This document shows positions 15,609-22,771 of a stretch of 26,786 nt of DNA, piece by piece. Every line of letters starts with the position of its first letter. Position 1 is the first letter of the stretch. The notes under the pieces were generated by a model. The model made no database searches and was not told the DNA's origin. It worked only from the letters and a program-made list of their open reading frames with translations. A program made the position numbers and the translations under genes. This DNA comes from a virus. Location of the stretch: IMG/VR virus record IMGVR_UViG_3300023196_001080, positions 1 through 26,786 of that record; one strand, written 5' to 3'.

Positions 15609-17279
15609 TTAAAGACTATTGCTAGTTGATGTGCTAGACATTAACTGTTGTAGTCGTTGGCGCAATTGATCACGCATAGTGTCTTTTAATTCTGCATCAG
15701 TATTACCTACTGCGGCATTGTATTGTTCATGTGTAGCAAACGGCATGTAGATAGTTTCACCATCTTCATCTGTGTGAGTGTGGAATCCAGTTCCACCTAG
15801 TTCACGTGCTCTTGCTACTGCTTGTTGTTCTGAGGGGTATTCTTCTGCTTTTGTATCTTCAAATACTCCATTAAATCTTTCATACACAGTTAACATCTTG
15901 TCTACTTCAGCAATCTCATGCTCTACGGCACGTTTGTTAAATTGTCTGTTGTAGCTGATGCTGAAATCTTGGGGCATGGTCTGATTGGTCCAGTCCATCC
16001 ATATCTGCCACAAGTTGTATTCAGCATTTTCCAAGTTAGTAGCCTTTTTACGAATCATTGCTTCTAGTTTAGCATCGTACTGTTCAACTTGAACACCACT
16101 GCTTGACCTTTTGACTAGGTCTTCTGATCTAATCATTGCAAGTTCATTCATCTTTTCTATTTTTTGGTCTACTAATGCTCTAATCTCTGTTAGTGCTGTT
16201 AATGGTGGCGCTTCAAATGTATAAACATAATTAGGCTGTCCATTTAAATTGTTTTCAACTCTGATAATTCCGCCTGGCTCAGCTGATATTTGACCACCGT
16301 TTAAATCATCAGTGTTTGAATCAATAACCAGTGTAGGATGGGCTGAGTATGTGATAGTGCTGTATATTTCAGCCATGTCACCATACACGCTACGTTGTAT
16401 TTGTGCTAAGTCAAATGTGCTTGTTGAGCCTACGCCATTGTATATCTTTTGATTTTGGTATATTGGGTTACAAGGAATATATCCTAATGGATTTTCTTGT
16501 GTGACCACAAATATGCCTTCAATTTGTTCTAGGCTGTCTATATCTATATTTGGAATGTAACTTTCATCTTCTTCATCGTTACTCATGAACACTGTTCTAA
16601 TAACATCCTTGTCCATATAACGATAAACAGTTTCTGTTTCGTTTGAATTTAATTCAATAAGTATTTTGTTTAATGTTAAATTACCATCTCTGTCGTATCC
16701 GTATTCCCAATTCTTAACGTCAATTGGTGAATGCACTTGCCATGTTGGAATAGGATTGTCGCCAAACTTCATGCAACTTACCCATGCAATACCATACACT
16801 GTGGTTAAGATATCCACTTGGCTCATAAATTCATTAATGGAATCGCCTTCTGAATTTACGTTGTTTACGAATTGGTTTACTTCTGGTGTGTTAGGTAAAA
16901 CTCTCTGAGGTGGAGTTCTAAATAACAAACTGTTGTATTCGCTAACATACAGTTTGAGATAATTTAAGTTTGGAGTGTTGTGTAACTTTTCTGAGTAGAA
17001 ACTACCATCAGATAAGTTATCATTGTCGTTTGCATTGCGACTGTTGTATGCATTAGACACTTGAGCTTTCATTTTGCTAACTGTATTACCATCTGCATCA
17101 AGCTGATAGGTATTAATAGTTTCGCTAGGGGTATTGGTGTCTACTTCATACGCTTTGAGGTATTGCCCATTTCTGTATTCGGGGCCTCCATAATAACTGC
17201 GGATAACTAAAGTCCAATCAGTTAGGTAGCGGTCGTATAAGTCGTGGACGCCAGTGATAAATTCTGAAAAAGTGGTCAC
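15609..17279 (-). CDS. Portal protein
   Basis: I place the start at the GTG at 17279: GGAG lies 5 nt upstream, and an NATAAATA motif lies 38 nt upstream, which would leave the in-frame ATG at 17411 untranscribed. That ATG also lies inside a terminator-like hairpin. The product is 556 aa. Features typical of siphoviral portals are LHNTPNLNYLKLYVSEYNSL, the EGDSINEFMSQVDI region, and the helical stem region (ALTEIRALVDQKIEKMNELA) followed by a KRSSSGVQVEQYDAKLEAMI stretch. It forms the dodecameric ring that is the packaging vertex and tail docking site. It lies upstream of scaffold and capsid, as expected. Confidence 0.85.
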   Translation of the reverse strand: MTTFSEFITGVHDLYDRYLTDWTLVIRSYYGGPEYRNGQYLKAYEVDTNTPSETINTYQLDADGNTVSKMKAQVSNAYNSRNANDNDNLSDGSFYSEKLHNTPNLNYLKLYVSEYNSLLFRTPPQRVLPNTPEVNQFVNNVNSEGDSINEFMSQVDILTTVYGIAWVSCMKFGDNPIPTWQVHSPIDVKNWEYGYDRDGNLTLNKILIELNSNETETVYRYMDKDVIRTVFMSNDEEDESYIPNIDIDSLEQIEGIFVVTQENPLGYIPCNPIYQNQKIYNGVGSTSTFDLAQIQRSVYGDMAEIYSTITYSAHPTLVIDSNTDDLNGGQISAEPGGIIRVENNLNGQPNYVYTFEAPPLTALTEIRALVDQKIEKMNELAMIRSEDLVKRSSSGVQVEQYDAKLEAMIRKKATNLENAEYNLWQIWMDWTNQTMPQDFSISYNRQFNKRAVEHEIAEVDKMLTVYERFNGVFEDTKAEEYPSEQQAVARARELGGTGFHTHTDEDGETIYMPFATHEQYNAAVGNTDAELKDTMRDQLRQRLQQLMSSTSTSNSL

Positions 17280-17316
17280 TAGTTCTCCATTTGTTTTGTA
17301 ATATATATTATGCAAG

Positions 17317-17324
17317 TATTTATC
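17317..17324 (-). promoter_or_regulatory. Late-type promoter motif GATAAATA upstream of portal
   Basis: GATAAATA on the minus strand, 38 nt before the portal GTG. It matches the T4-like late-promoter octamer NATAAATA and restarts leftward transcription after the opposite-strand cassette. It is the only promoter candidate I see for the head and most of the tail genes. Confidence 0.55.
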
Positions 17325-17401
17325 CTCTTCCAGGAATAAAGCCCATAATAACTGTATATTAGTAAATATTAGTGCAAAAAGACACGCATAGTATTTTTGT
17401 T

Positions 17402-17433
17402 GCCTGAGCATTCCAGGATGCTTGGGCTTTTTT
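17402..17433 (+). terminator. Rho-independent terminator, plus strand, at the left edge of the cassette
   Basis: The arms GCCTGAGCAT and ATGCTTGGGC pair over ten positions (two G-T wobbles) around TCCAGG and are followed by six Ts. It would stop rightward transcription just before the cassette. No plus-strand gene lies to its left, so it either insulates the cassette or ends an antisense RNA opposite the portal start. Confidence 0.6.
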
Positions 17434-17588
17434 GTGGATGGTCGATAAGTAAATGTGTTAAATGAATTAGGCGCAGGGCTTGTCCTACCGTAACTTTAGC
17501 AAAACTTTAATCACTTTGCTTATAAGGGTTGCGGGGAGAGTAACCAAACTCTCATATTGTCTACACCAATTCAAAAACAAACTAAAAG
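17434..17588 (+). other. Hairpin-rich gap between two plus-strand terminators; possible small RNA
   Basis: The 465-nt gap between the portal start (17279) and the ATPase start (17745) holds no convincing gene. Between the two terminators it contains GAGAGT-AACCAA-ACTCTC (6 bp), AGCAAA...TTTGCT (6 bp, 11-nt loop) and AGG...CCT, and it ends in a strong terminator. This suggests a short plus-strand structured RNA. I cannot find a convincing promoter for it, so the call is tentative. Confidence 0.3.
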
Positions 17589-17625
17589 AACTGCATTGTG
17601 ACCATTCACATTGTAGTTTTTTTTT
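17589..17625 (+). terminator. Strong rho-independent terminator, plus strand
   Basis: The arms AACTGCA/TGTAGTT and TGTGA/TCACA stack with a single T-T mismatch around a CCAT loop, 12 pairs in all including one wobble, and run into nine Ts (17617-17625). It lies only 10 nt before the -35 box of the next promoter, so it separates whatever is transcribed to the left from the ATPase operon. Confidence 0.7.
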
Positions 17626-17634
17626 GGAAAAAGG

Positions 17635-17662
17635 TTGACTTTGATCCAAAAAGACGTATACT
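17635..17662 (+). promoter_or_regulatory. Sigma70-type promoter for the ATPase operon
   Basis: TTGACT and TATACT boxes with a 16-nt spacer, preceded by an A/T-rich stretch. It shares the block AAAAAGGTTGAC with the promoter at 19731. Expected start about 7 nt downstream gives a leader of roughly 75 nt. The host-type boxes imply expression by unmodified host RNA polymerase, either early in infection or independent of the late programme. Confidence 0.75.
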
Positions 17663-17726
17663 ATAAACAGTGGCATAACATTTATACCACATTAACCCGC
17701 AAGGTAACATAGGAACACTTGCAAAC

Positions 17727-17744
17727 ATAACCATAGGAGGTTAT
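17727..17744 (+). promoter_or_regulatory. Hairpin that encloses the ribosome-binding site of the ATPase gene
   Basis: ATAACC pairs perfectly with GGTTAT, which directly abuts the ATG, and the loop is ATAGGA. The Shine-Dalgarno AGGAGG is thus split between loop and stem. Folding would mask part of it, so translation of the ATPase could be controlled by a protein, RNA or temperature. A 6-bp AT-rich stem is weak, so the effect may be modest. Confidence 0.4.
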
Positions 17745-18662
17745 ATGATTAATAATACATTAAAGACCTACATTCCTGTAGGCAATTCAAAACGCAAATT
17801 AACAGAAAACATTATCGAAGATTTCTTTGATGACTTTGATAGCCATGTTTACTTACGTGGGCAACCTGGTGTGGGTAAAACACACATTGTAACATCGGTA
17901 GCAGGCTCAAAGAATGTTGTGTTAATGCAAATAGACGGCAACATCACAAAGTGGGCATTTACAAAATTGTTAAGTGTTTATCTTTACAATGCTGGATGGC
18001 CCAGCAGTAATCATAAAGCATCACAAAAGACAATTAACCAATTGCCACGTGTAGTAGTGTTTATGGATGATTGCCCTAATGCACTAGATGGTGACTTTAT
18101 TGACACAATGAAAATAGCATTAGACACTGATGAAAAAGACTTTTGGCCATATAATGTTTCACTAGGTGGCCAATATAAACAAGCAGAAGTGTTTGAACGT
18201 GAAGCAATGGATCATTTTAGAATAGATGGTGAAGTTGGCTTACACATTCCTTTTTATGATAAAGTCAAGTTTATTTTCACAATGAACCATGCATTAGTAA
18301 GTGAGAAAGAAGCAGAAGCATACAAAAACAATAACCCAAAAGCAAGTATGAAAGTTATTGCTAACATGCAACACAAAGCCGCACTAGACAGCAGAGTTGA
18401 CTATCATGACTTACACATGACCAAAGAAGAGTATTGGGGCTGGATAGCAGACTTGTTGCTCAATGAAAAGATCCTTAAGGGTGCTACTAAGAGTGACTGC
18501 GAAGAGATGCTACAATTCTTATATGACAATTGGAGCACACTAAGAGATAAAAGTGTGAGAATGGTCAAAAACAAATTATGGAAAAACATGCAAAAAGCAA
18601 AATTCCGTAAAGGCTTTGACTATAAAGCACGTTGGTATGCATTGTGTGAAAGGGATATCTAA
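17745..18662 (+). CDS. AAA+ ATPase
   Basis: A 305-aa protein. Walker A is GQPGVGKT at residues 39-46, Walker B is VVVFMDD at 103-109, and a sensor-1-like FTMN lies at 178-181. A conserved-looking ALDSRVDYHDL at about 213-223 could hold an arginine finger, and SVRMVKNKLW near 270 fits sensor 2. The order and spacing fit a single AAA+ module of the loader/motor type. No helicase, protease or nuclease domain is attached, so the partner is likely a separate protein. The next gene overlaps by TAATG and is the obvious candidate. It is transcribed against the flanking packaging and head genes. Possible roles are DNA-replication loading, DNA remodelling or interference with the host or competing phages; the sequence does not decide. 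Confidence 0.8.
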   Translation: MINNTLKTYIPVGNSKRKLTENIIEDFFDDFDSHVYLRGQPGVGKTHIVTSVAGSKNVVLMQIDGNITKWAFTKLLSVYLYNAGWPSSNHKASQKTINQLPRVVVFMDDCPNALDGDFIDTMKIALDTDEKDFWPYNVSLGGQYKQAEVFEREAMDHFRIDGEVGLHIPFYDKVKFIFTMNHALVSEKEAEAYKNNNPKASMKVIANMQHKAALDSRVDYHDLHMTKEEYWGWIADLLLNEKILKGATKSDCEEMLQFLYDNWSTLRDKSVRMVKNKLWKNMQKAKFRKGFDYKARWYALCERDI

Positions 18663-19717
18663 TGAACAGCAAAGATATTGAAAACAAAATAAAGGGTCTG
18701 TATGAAAATATAGACCCCAATTGGCAAACAAAAAGTGATAAAATTTTGTTAGCCAATGAACTGCAACAAATAAATTGGCAAAACAAATCTGATGAAGAAA
18801 TCGAGGAACATAGACGTATTTCTATAGAAAACAGTAGAAAGTTTTGGGGATCTGCTACTGATGAATTTAAAAAAGAAAATGGCAAAAAGATTAAAGAGGC
18901 ACGTTGGGATAGTTTAACACCTGCAGAAAGAAAAAAGCAAAAAGATAGATTTAAAGCAATGGCTAAAGATCCTCTAATTAAAAAACAGCAACGTGAAACA
19001 AAAATTGCTAACGGATTTCAATTGGATCCAAAAATAAAATTAGAGATTTATAAAAAATGTTTAATTCCCTTAAGGCATGATAGAACATATCCTCTTTATA
19101 AGGAGTTAGCAACTGCATATGAGCAACCTATTAAAACAATAGAACATATTGCAAACAATTTTACTGATATACCAGGTATTACTGATGTTGTGCATAAAAA
19201 GAATATGGCAAAAGTAAAAAAACAATGGGATAAAATATGTGCTAAAAAACAAGCAGTACTTGATAAGGCACAACAAGAACGTTATGAGGCACGTTGGTGG
19301 TTTACATGGGAAATTATTAGCCCGGGTAAAGAAGCATGTGAATTATTAGATTATTATAATAGTTTAAGAACTGCAAATCAAAAAATGCCAGTGCCCCCAT
19401 CTGTTGTATACTATGTAAGAGAGCAAGACATGACTGCTAAAGAAATAAAAGAATATTGTAAAGAAAATAATATATATGAAAGCAACGATATAACATACTG
19501 GCATAAACTTAAAAAACATCCTTACAATTGGTATTCATTGAACAAGTCTGTTACACATAAGTTTGAAACTACAGCAGAAGCAATACAGTTTTTAAATAAA
19601 ATATTTGACCATGAATTTAATCATGAGAGACTACATGGAATGGCAGAACGTGGTTTTCAAACACATAGTAAGTGTAAAGGTTGGATAATTAGAAAAGTAA
19701 AAAAGGAAAAAAATTAA
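18662..19717 (+). CDS. Basic, putative DNA-binding protein coupled to the AAA+ ATPase
   Basis: A 351-aa protein rich in Lys, Glu, Trp and Tyr. Its ATG overlaps the ATPase stop (TAATG), with AAGGGAT as ribosome-binding site. No catalytic motif is recognised. Residues 60-115 (RKFWGSATDEFKKENGKKI, then WDSLTPAERKKQKDRFKAMA) look like the small repeats found beside homing-nuclease DNA-binding modules. The C-terminal 50 residues (KFETTAEAIQFLNKIFDHEF ... GFQTHSKCKGWIIRKV) resemble the F-x-S/T-x-x-EA-x-x-x-L...GW-x-I pattern of NUMOD-like modules. No GIY-YIG, HNH or LAGLIDADG core is seen. I infer a DNA-binding partner of the ATPase, comparable in layout to an ATPase-plus-specificity pair; this is not proven. 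Confidence 0.65.
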   Translation: MNSKDIENKIKGLYENIDPNWQTKSDKILLANELQQINWQNKSDEEIEEHRRISIENSRKFWGSATDEFKKENGKKIKEARWDSLTPAERKKQKDRFKAMAKDPLIKKQQRETKIANGFQLDPKIKLEIYKKCLIPLRHDRTYPLYKELATAYEQPIKTIEHIANNFTDIPGITDVVHKKNMAKVKKQWDKICAKKQAVLDKAQQERYEARWWFTWEIISPGKEACELLDYYNSLRTANQKMPVPPSVVYYVREQDMTAKEIKEYCKENNIYESNDITYWHKLKKHPYNWYSLNKSVTHKFETTAEAIQFLNKIFDHEFNHERLHGMAERGFQTHSKCKGWIIRKVKKEKN

Positions 19718-19730
19718 TTACCAAAAAAGG

Positions 19731-19758
19731 TTGACATCTCCTTCTAAGATGTTATAAT
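19731..19758 (+). promoter_or_regulatory. Consensus sigma70 promoter for the 19765-20025 RNA
   Basis: Perfect TTGACA and perfect TATAAT with a 16-nt spacer. The start site would fall at about 19765, exactly where the first helix of the predicted RNA begins. This is the best promoter in the window, and no protein-coding gene of any size follows on this strand before a terminator. Confidence 0.85.
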
Positions 19759-19764
19759 TAGTGA

Positions 19765-20025
19765 TGTAACAAAGGAAACATTAATTTTTAATATAATGGA
19801 GAATTCCTGTATTAGAATACAATGTTTATTGTTTCCTTGCTGGACCCGGGTGGGAAAGGTGTGTTACACTCTACAGTGAGTGTTTAGGGTTAAACTTAAA
19901 CAATTTGTGTGTGTAGTCTACACCCTAAACACCCACAATTAAATAACAAACACTTTGGTTATGCTGAAGCGATTGGAATTTTAAATCCTTAAGAAGGGAG
20001 TAACTGTGCGTTACTCCTTTTTTTT
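19765..20025 (+). ncRNA. Candidate structured non-coding RNA, about 260 nt
   Basis: Lies between a consensus promoter and a strong terminator, with no convincing ORF. Helices visible by eye: TGTAACA (19765-19771) with TGTTACA (19862-19868); AAGGAAACA (19772-19780) with TGTTTCCTT (19830-19838), stacked directly on the first; an inner TGTAT-TAGA-ATACA hairpin (19808-19821); CACT-CTAC-AGTG (19867-19878, competing with the end of the first helix); and an 11-bp perfect helix GTGTTTAGGGT (19880-19890) with ACCCTAAACAC (19922-19932) closing a 31-nt loop. The 3' part has weaker stems and the terminator. I recognise no known RNA family. It could be an antisense or regulatory RNA, a decoy, or an RNA partner of the adjacent ATPase and DNA-binding protein. 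Confidence 0.65.
19994..20025 (+). terminator. Strong rho-independent terminator ending the plus-strand cassette
   Basis: GGAGTAAC (19997-20004) pairs perfectly with GTTACTCC (20010-20017) around TGTGC. The stem is extended by AAG/TTT pairs and followed by eight Ts. The T tract touches the stop codon of the convergent minus-strand gene at 20024. Confidence 0.9.
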
Positions 20026-20260
20026 ATGCTATTGTGATATCTTTTGTTATTGGATTATCAGTGAATGTGGTTGTCTCATGGTCTGTGCCTGAGTGTTTTG
20101 AATCTATACCACTTACCAGTCTGGTTTGCTGATGTAACTGTTTAATTTTATTGAATGTGCTTACGGTCTTTCCGTATGCTACACCTTTACCTTTTCTAGC
20201 AACGTTCTTAGCCGCTTTCTTTTTGGCTCTGTTAATTGCGCCTTTCTTTTTATTCTTCAT
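20024..20260 (-). CDS. Small, very basic protein of unknown function
   Basis: A 78-aa protein with a highly cationic N-terminus (MKNKKKGAINRAKKKAAKNV), likely nucleic-acid binding, and a Thr/Asp-rich C-terminus. GAGGAAATAACC precedes the ATG, which overlaps the previous gene by 11 nt. It is the last gene of the leftward packaging block before the opposite-strand cassette. No family recognised. Confidence 0.55.
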   Translation of the reverse strand: MKNKKKGAINRAKKKAAKNVARKGKGVAYGKTVSTFNKIKQLHQQTRLVSGIDSKHSGTDHETTTFTDNPITKDITIA

Positions 20261-20447
20261 TGGTTATTTCCTCATATTTGTATGCACCATAATGCTCTGC
20301 TTCATACTTTGCATAAAGATCTAAACTTTTTTCAGTGGGCATGGTGCGTGTTTTGTCTACTGTTCTAGTTGTAAGTTCACTGATTGGTTTGTGCCAGTCT
20401 AGGCTACTCATTTCCCGCCAATGAAACCTAAACGTCTTTGTTTTCAT
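20250..20447 (-). CDS. Small protein of unknown function
   Basis: A 65-aa product. I choose the ATG at 20447, because GGAG lies 6 nt upstream; the in-frame ATG at 20453 abuts the GGAG directly. The sequence has FRFHWREMSSLDWHKPISEL, then a charged segment and an acidic/aromatic end (AKYEAEHYGAYKYEEIT). It overlaps both neighbours. No family recognised. Confidence 0.5.
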   Translation of the reverse strand: MKTKTFRFHWREMSSLDWHKPISELTTRTVDKTRTMPTEKSLDLYAKYEAEHYGAYKYEEITNEE

Positions 20448-20625
20448 TTTCATCTCCTTCTACACTTTCTTGCGCCACTTTTGCTACTGATTCGACAGTT
20501 TCTTGCACTTGTTTTTGTTTTTGATCTGCATTGCCAAATATCTTATCCCAATTGTGAGCATACTGCTTTTGGTCATTGCTTTTGCGTGGGGCTGATCCTT
20601 TGCCGCCATGCCATTGTTTACTCAT
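20428..20625 (-). CDS. Small conserved-type phage protein (KQWHGGKGS motif)
   Basis: A 65-aa product from the ATG at 20625, which overlaps the previous stop (ATGAGTAA); an in-frame ATG at 20640 is possible. The N-terminus SKQWHGGKGSAPRKSN followed by YAHNWDKIFG matches a short motif I recall in hypothetical proteins of T4-like and other marine phages (W-x-GGKGS-x-x-R...Y-x-x-N-x-D-x-IFG). The C-terminus is acidic and helical. Function unknown. Confidence 0.6.
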   Translation of the reverse strand: MSKQWHGGKGSAPRKSNDQKQYAHNWDKIFGNADQKQKQVQETVESVAKVAQESVEGDENENKDV

Positions 20626-20869
20626 CTGTGTATTTTCCATTTATTTTTGTTCTGAACTTTGGCTTAGGCTTTGATTCATCCTTCTTGCCTTTGCTCCAGT
20701 CTATCTTGTCAAAGTTTGCTTTGTATTCTTCACTGTTATCATAACTGCTTATACCACTGCCTGCTTTAAATCCTTCAGCGGCATCTCTTGCACCTCTAAG
20801 TACTGGATTGGAAGCAATAAGTTTTTCGTTCCGCTTCCATTGGTCACTACCTTTCTTTGGTATGCTCAT
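20618..20869 (-). CDS. Small charged protein coupled to TerL
   Basis: An 83-aa product whose ATG overlaps the TerL stop (ATGA). It is charged and probably partly disordered, rich in Lys/Asp/Ser, with the segments KGSDQWKRNEKLIASNPVLR and NFDKIDWSKGKK. No family recognised. The strict coupling suggests it is made together with the packaging motor. Confidence 0.55.
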   Translation of the reverse strand: MSIPKKGSDQWKRNEKLIASNPVLRGARDAAEGFKAGSGISSYDNSEEYKANFDKIDWSKGKKDESKPKPKFRTKINGKYTDE

Positions 20870-22125
20870 CTTGTTTGTCTCCCTGAATATCTCATTGATT
20901 TGCCTTTGTCCTCACGTCTTATATCCTTGCGTATAACAAAGTTGTTGAATACGAGGTAACCTAACGAGTCTAAAAGATGGTCATATCCATCAGTCTTATT
21001 AGGCTGGCGTGTGCCTTCTTTATAGGTATGCTTTATTAAACATTCTCGTAAACGTTTGCAACTTGGGTCTATTAGCAGTTTGCGTTCACCCAAGTTGTTG
21101 CATAACAAACTGTTTACACTGTTAATCCTGTCTACTACTGGAGGATTAGTATTGCCTACTCTCACTTTGAATCCAGCATTTTGTAATATAATATGGTCAG
21201 TTACTCCAGCGGCACTTGTCTTTTGTGCTTGTCCACTTGCATCTGGAAAAGCATTTATTAATCTGTGTGGGTAACGTGTTTTAATCTCTTGCACTAGTTC
21301 ATTTGTATTGGAGGAATAAATTTCTAGTTCATCTATTATGTGTAACACACCATTCTTATTAATGTAACCTATCACAGCACTCATTGGGTTAATGTTCATA
21401 TCGATTCCTACATATATAGGATCTCTAGCAGTCAGTTTGTTTTTGTTGAATGGTTGCACGTTGTCTTCAGTAAAACTATAGTATATAACACCAGCATAGT
21501 CCACAAACGTTGCCAGGTATTCTTGTTGGAACTGTCGCTCATCCATATCTCTTTTTGCGGCTTCTATCTCTTCAGCATCTACTTGGCCGCCTTCAATTGT
21601 GGTAAACTGATGGGCACTCCAATCTTTAGTTGCTCCGGCTTGCACATACAAGTCATAAAACCAATTACGCCCTTTGGGTGAACCAATAAACATACAGTGA
21701 CCTTTCATATCACTCAGTGTTGGACGCAAACATGTAAAAAATGTGTCAGGATCCATGTCTGCACACTCGTCTAACACGATAAAATTGTATTTCCCACCTC
21801 TTAGTGCATCTTTGTTGTCACTGCTACGTATGGTTATCTTAGACCCGTTTACGAGCAGGATTGATAAGTCTGATTCGTTAACTTTCTTGATCCAATTAAC
21901 AGCATACAACAATGTCTTTAAATCATCCCAGATAACGGTTCGTGCTTGTCGATACGTTGGTGCTACATACAAACACTTTTGGTTAGGCTTACGGGCAAAC
22001 TTGGCTAATTCATTAATACTTAAATATGATTTACCCAGACGTCTACCGCCTACTACAACTCTAAAGCGATTTGGATCATTGCTAACTGTTTGTTGTGGCT
22101 TGCTTAGTTTCAAACATGTCTCCAT
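20866..22125 (-). CDS. terL: Terminase large subunit (packaging ATPase and nuclease)
   Basis: A 419-aa protein. The ATPase domain has Walker A GGRRLGKS (residues 26-33), Walker B FIVLDE (115-120, catalytic E120) and coupling motif FIGSPKG (146-152). The RNase H-like nuclease domain has acidic residues in VGIDMN (D242), PDASG (D295) and DGYDHLLDSLGY (D382, D386). It cuts concatemers and drives DNA into the portal. The ATG at 22125 has no clear ribosome-binding site. A TTG at 22113 has GGAG 6 nt upstream and overlaps the stop of the HNH gene as TTGA, so the true start may be there, giving 415 aa. Both leave all motifs intact. Confidence 0.93.
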   Translation of the reverse strand: METCLKLSKPQQTVSNDPNRFRVVVGGRRLGKSYLSINELAKFARKPNQKCLYVAPTYRQARTVIWDDLKTLLYAVNWIKKVNESDLSILLVNGSKITIRSSDNKDALRGGKYNFIVLDECADMDPDTFFTCLRPTLSDMKGHCMFIGSPKGRNWFYDLYVQAGATKDWSAHQFTTIEGGQVDAEEIEAAKRDMDERQFQQEYLATFVDYAGVIYYSFTEDNVQPFNKNKLTARDPIYVGIDMNINPMSAVIGYINKNGVLHIIDELEIYSSNTNELVQEIKTRYPHRLINAFPDASGQAQKTSAAGVTDHIILQNAGFKVRVGNTNPPVVDRINSVNSLLCNNLGERKLLIDPSCKRLRECLIKHTYKEGTRQPNKTDGYDHLLDSLGYLVFNNFVIRKDIRREDKGKSMRYSGRQTR

Positions 22126-22586
22126 GTCTTGCGTATAATGATGTCTCTGATACAGCCAGGACTAACACCATACTTTTCACCAATTGGACCTAATCCATGT
22201 GCTTTACTTCTAGGTGTATAACGTGCTCTAATGGCGGCAACATCAGCTTCTTGTAGTTTACTTGCTCTGTTCTTTGATCCAACACTTAATGTGCCACGTT
22301 CTCTAGCTACTTCTAACAGTTCACGTTGAGTAGCAGTATACAAGTGCTTGGGGTTGCAACATGTTTTACTTCTGCAAGTAGTTGCAATTCGAAGTCCACG
22401 TGGTATAGGACCTATACTGTATGTGTATGCAAAACGTTGTGCTCTGTGTAATCCACCAGCGGCACTAAACAGTGCATAGCCTTGACTGGTAGTGCATAAG
22501 TTCCAATCCCAACATTCTTCATCGCCATGTTTGGTCACACTGCGCCAAAATCTATCTACATCTTTCTGTTTTATTTCTTTTTTCAT
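22110..22586 (-). CDS. HNH endonuclease-like protein lacking the usual first histidine
   Basis: A 158-aa product starting at the ATG at 22586, preceded by GAGGAATAATT; an in-frame upstream ATG at 22646 lies in the previous gene. The fold signature is W-D-W, then LHRAQRFAYTYSIG, then CRSKTCCNPKHLYTAT. The C-terminus is an HTH-like segment (IGEKYGVSPGCIRDIIIRKT) ending in WRHV, as in phage HNH homing endonucleases. In the family the motif reads v-x-H-x-C ... C-x-NP-x-HL; here the first His position appears to be Thr69, while N78 and H81 remain. The protein may thus be catalytically dead but still bind DNA. It lies between TerS and TerL, a frequent place for HNH genes. Confidence 0.75.
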   Translation of the reverse strand: MKKEIKQKDVDRFWRSVTKHGDEECWDWNLCTTSQGYALFSAAGGLHRAQRFAYTYSIGPIPRGLRIATTCRSKTCCNPKHLYTATQRELLEVARERGTLSVGSKNRASKLQEADVAAIRARYTPRSKAHGLGPIGEKYGVSPGCIRDIIIRKTWRHV

Positions 22587-22588
22587 AA

Positions 22589-22771
22589 TTATTCCTCGTC
22601 CCATGGGTGCGGCTTTATTGCTCCACCCTTTGGCATGTAATCCCAATAGTCTTCTCTCAACACTTTCTCATATTTCAAGTAAAAGAACATTTTCTCTTCT
22701 TCAGTATCAAAGCCTTTTTCCCAGGCTATAATAATGTCTCTAACATCATTCATGTCTTGGCATATACTCAT
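22589..22771 (-). CDS. Small acidic protein between the two HNH genes
   Basis: A 60-aa product if the ATG at 22771 is used, which overlaps the stop of the upstream HNH gene (ATGA); an ATG at 22789 is also in frame. The sequence contains MNDVRDIIIAWEKGFDTEEE and EDYWDYMPKGG. Acidic, helical, no family recognised. It could be a terminase accessory protein separated from its neighbours by HNH insertion. Confidence 0.5.
   Translation of the reverse strand: MSICQDMNDVRDIIIAWEKGFDTEEEKMFFYLKYEKVLREDYWDYMPKGGAIKPHPWDEE

Noticed and set aside
17280-17411. Longer portal start at the ATG at 17411
   Set aside because: The ATG lies in a terminator hairpin and upstream of the NATAAATA motif; the GTG at 17279 has GGAG at the right distance.
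17485-17676. 63-aa minus-strand open frame upstream of the portal
   Set aside because: Lies across a plus-strand terminator and promoter, has no good ribosome-binding site and no recognisable sequence character.
17434-20025. tRNA or tmRNA in the cassette gaps
   Set aside because: No cloverleaf with an acceptor stem, T-loop GTTCGAA-like motif and anticodon arm could be built in either gap.
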